Positions 43,031 to 44,576 of a DNA stretch of 44,576 nt are shown here, in pieces. Numbering within the stretch: position 1 is the first letter of the stretch; every line of letters starts with the position of its first letter. The DNA is taken from positions 1 to 44,576 of the forward strand of contig JAIVFJ010000415.1 of NCBI GenBank assembly GCA_025765615.1, given 5' to 3'. The notes beneath the pieces are model-generated. The model was not told the origin of the DNA and did no database searches. It saw only the letters and a program-made list of their open reading frames with translations. The position numbers were made by a program, and so were the translations under genes. This DNA is from Zopfochytrium polystomum (Eukaryota; Chytridiomycota; Chytridiomycetes; Chytridiales; Chytridiaceae).

Positions 43031-44288
43031 TCTGCTGTTTGCTGATGACTCTGCAGTGTTTGCAAGGAACAAGGCTGTCCTTCAGAAGATGCTTGATGAA
43101 GTCCACAACTGGTCCCAGAGGCGGGGCATGACTTTTGCAGCACAGAAATGTGTTGTTGTTTCCAAGACAAGGAACCTGAGATTGCAGATGAACGGGGTGG
43201 TACTCCCCCAGGAGAAGACCACACTGCAGTTGGGACTTGTGCGTGATTGCAACGGCATCGACTTTGAGACGTCTCTGCAGATGAGGGTGAAGAAGACTGA
43301 GAAGATGCTTCAGTTTCTGAAATCTCGAGGGTTCAATGGCTGGGGATTCCGGCCTGTGAATGCGTACAGGGTGTACATGTGTTTCCTGCGACCCATGCTG
43401 GAGTATGGGTTTGCACTGAGGCCAAATTCAGAGGCCTTCTTGGCCCCGGCCCAGAAGGTCCAGGACATGTGTTTGCGTCAGGCTCTGTCGTTTGGGAAAA
43501 CATCCAGCACTGTGGCAATGCATCTGATCTTTGGAGTGGTGCCAATGGTTGCACGCAACAAGATGCTGAATGCAAGATATTTCTACAGACTGCACCACAT
43601 TCAGGACCAGAGAAACACCACTGCACACATGTACAGGCACATGGCGGAGCGGGGGCGGCGGGCTCCTGCAGGATCCCTCACCAGGCTCACTCTGTTCACA
43701 CCAGATGTGGATCTATATTTTGGGTCAGTGCCACGGAAGGCCTTGGCACAGATTCCGTTTGTCAGACACAGGACTTATCCGTATGACCTTGAAGTTACCA
43801 GATCTGAGCCCAGGAACATTGATGCTGTCGCTATGCAGAAGATGCACACTGTGTCACTTGAGAAGTATAAGGAAAAGGCCAACTTGACTGGAGTGGTGGC
43901 ACCCCTGGTGGTCCCCCCTCACCGGGGGCCCTGCCAGGTGGTTCGTTCTGGTGCAATGTTTAACAGGAGGTGGTTGAGATGCCTTGTGGCATGGATGGGT
44001 GGCCGTGTTGCCTACCACCAGAAGTGCAAGAAGTGTGATGCTGAGCTGGACAGGAACCATGCCTTGGAGTGTTCAGGTGTGCGCCGCCTCCTGGAGGCGG
44101 ACCACCCTGAGTGCGTCCCAAGCCTGGAGCAGGCGAGGAGGAACATCACAGTGCTGGATCTGTTGCTGCAGACTCTGACTTTCTGGGCGCCCTACACAGC
44201 CAATGATGCAGATAAGATCCCTCAGGAGACGAGGGTTGCTTCAAAGAAACTGGGGATGAAGCTTGCTAGGCTGATTGCAAAGATTTGA
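43029..44288 (+). mobile_element. 5'-truncated LINE (non-LTR) reverse transcriptase
   Basis: An open frame of over 400 codons ends with TGA at 44286-44288. It starts right at the catalytic palm motif, GLLFADDSAVFARN (FADD box), followed by the LINE-type continuation MTFAAQKCVVVSK and LGLVRDCNGIDFETSLQMRV, the thumb region, and a C-terminal zinc-knuckle-like C-x2-C-x7-H-x3-C (CKKCDAELDRNHALEC). Endonuclease, fingers and the first palm motifs are missing, so the element is dead by 5' truncation. The remaining frame is intact over 1.2 kb, which points to recent insertion. It reads toward the TTAGGG-type repeats at the right end. Confidence 0.85.
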
Positions 44289-44576
44289 GTGGAATGCGCT
44301 GGAATGAGGGACTTTGTGGATGCTTCAGAGACCACAGCAGAACAGGAGGCAGATTATTTGATGGAAGCAGGGACAGTGGAGGATAGGAGGGCGGATTTGA
44401 GGACTCGCATGCAGATGGCGCAGGTGCGGCGGCAAGCTAGGGAAGCCCTGCGTACGCACTGGGATCCAGTGCGCAACAAAGGGTTTAGGGAATCGAGGAA
44501 CAGGGTTAGGGTTAGGGCCATCGCGGCAGCCAAAGCACCAGGGTTAGGGTTAGGGTTAGGTTGGTTAGGGTGTAGG
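44289..44576 (+). other. In-frame continuation of LINE frame into telomere-type repeats
   Basis: After the TGA the same frame stays open to the end of the window. It reads MRDFVDASETTAEQEADYLM (from 44304), an Arg-rich helix (RRADLRTRMQMAQVRRQARE) and then Arg-Val and Leu-Gly repeats encoded by GGGTTA units. It could be a second ORF, a C-terminal part cut off by a nonsense change, or 3' untranslated sequence. Confidence 0.45.
44503..44570 (+). repeat. Degenerate TTAGGG telomere-type repeats
   Basis: GGGTTA units occur at 44503-44517 and 44541-44570, separated by 23 bp of other sequence. The G-rich strand runs toward the 3' end of the window, the orientation of a right-hand chromosome end, so the window probably ends in subtelomeric DNA. 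Confidence 0.8.

Overview
The window is nuclear DNA from a eukaryote. It carries GT-AG introns, an intron-bearing tRNA gene, TATA-type promoters, long poly-A/T tracts and microsatellites, and TTAGGG-type repeats near its right end. Base composition is mosaic: GC-rich around 10-11 kb and 21.6-29.6 kb, AT-rich around 13-16.6 kb and 34-43 kb. A MED12-like fragment and the telomere type suggest an opisthokont or related protist, but I cannot name the species. Single-base frameshifts interrupt most otherwise convincing genes, so unpolished sequencing errors and true pseudogenes are hard to separate.

Layout. 0.5-1.4 kb: minus-strand fragment resembling the N-terminus of Mediator subunit MED12. 1.47-4.40 kb: left arm of a large inverted duplication carrying a small secreted-protein gene. 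4.4-10.9 kb: mostly gene-poor, with tRNA-Asn and tRNA-Cys. 10.97-15.52 kb: the centrepiece, a multi-exon gene encoding TIR domain, TKL-type protein kinase and leucine-rich repeats, the repeats lying on nine symmetric exons of which eight are exactly 84 nt. 16.8-17.0 kb: ankyrin-repeat relic. 18.5-19.2 kb: four-exon small secreted protein. 21.7-22.9 kb: Ser/Gln/Pro-rich single-exon protein. 24.5-26.3 kb: frame-broken polytopic membrane protein with an Asn/Gln-rich tail. 27.8-29.6 kb: secreted lactonase-type beta-propeller protein with one intron. 29.69-32.51 kb: right arm of the inverted duplication. 33.3-36.1 kb: a third partial copy of the duplicated block, a short direct duplication, a MITE and a transposase-like relic. 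39-41.1 kb: acidic ORF, short-chain-dehydrogenase relic, tRNA-Gly. 43.0-44.6 kb: 5'-truncated LINE reverse transcriptase fused to telomere-like repeats and half a tRNA.

How it fits together. The TIR-kinase-LRR gene looks like a cytosolic immune-type receptor in which a kinase occupies the place that a nucleotide-binding domain has in NLR proteins. Its LRR exons appear to have expanded recently in blocks of three. The inverted duplication flanks about 25 kb that includes this gene. The right-hand third is transposon-rich and probably subtelomeric.
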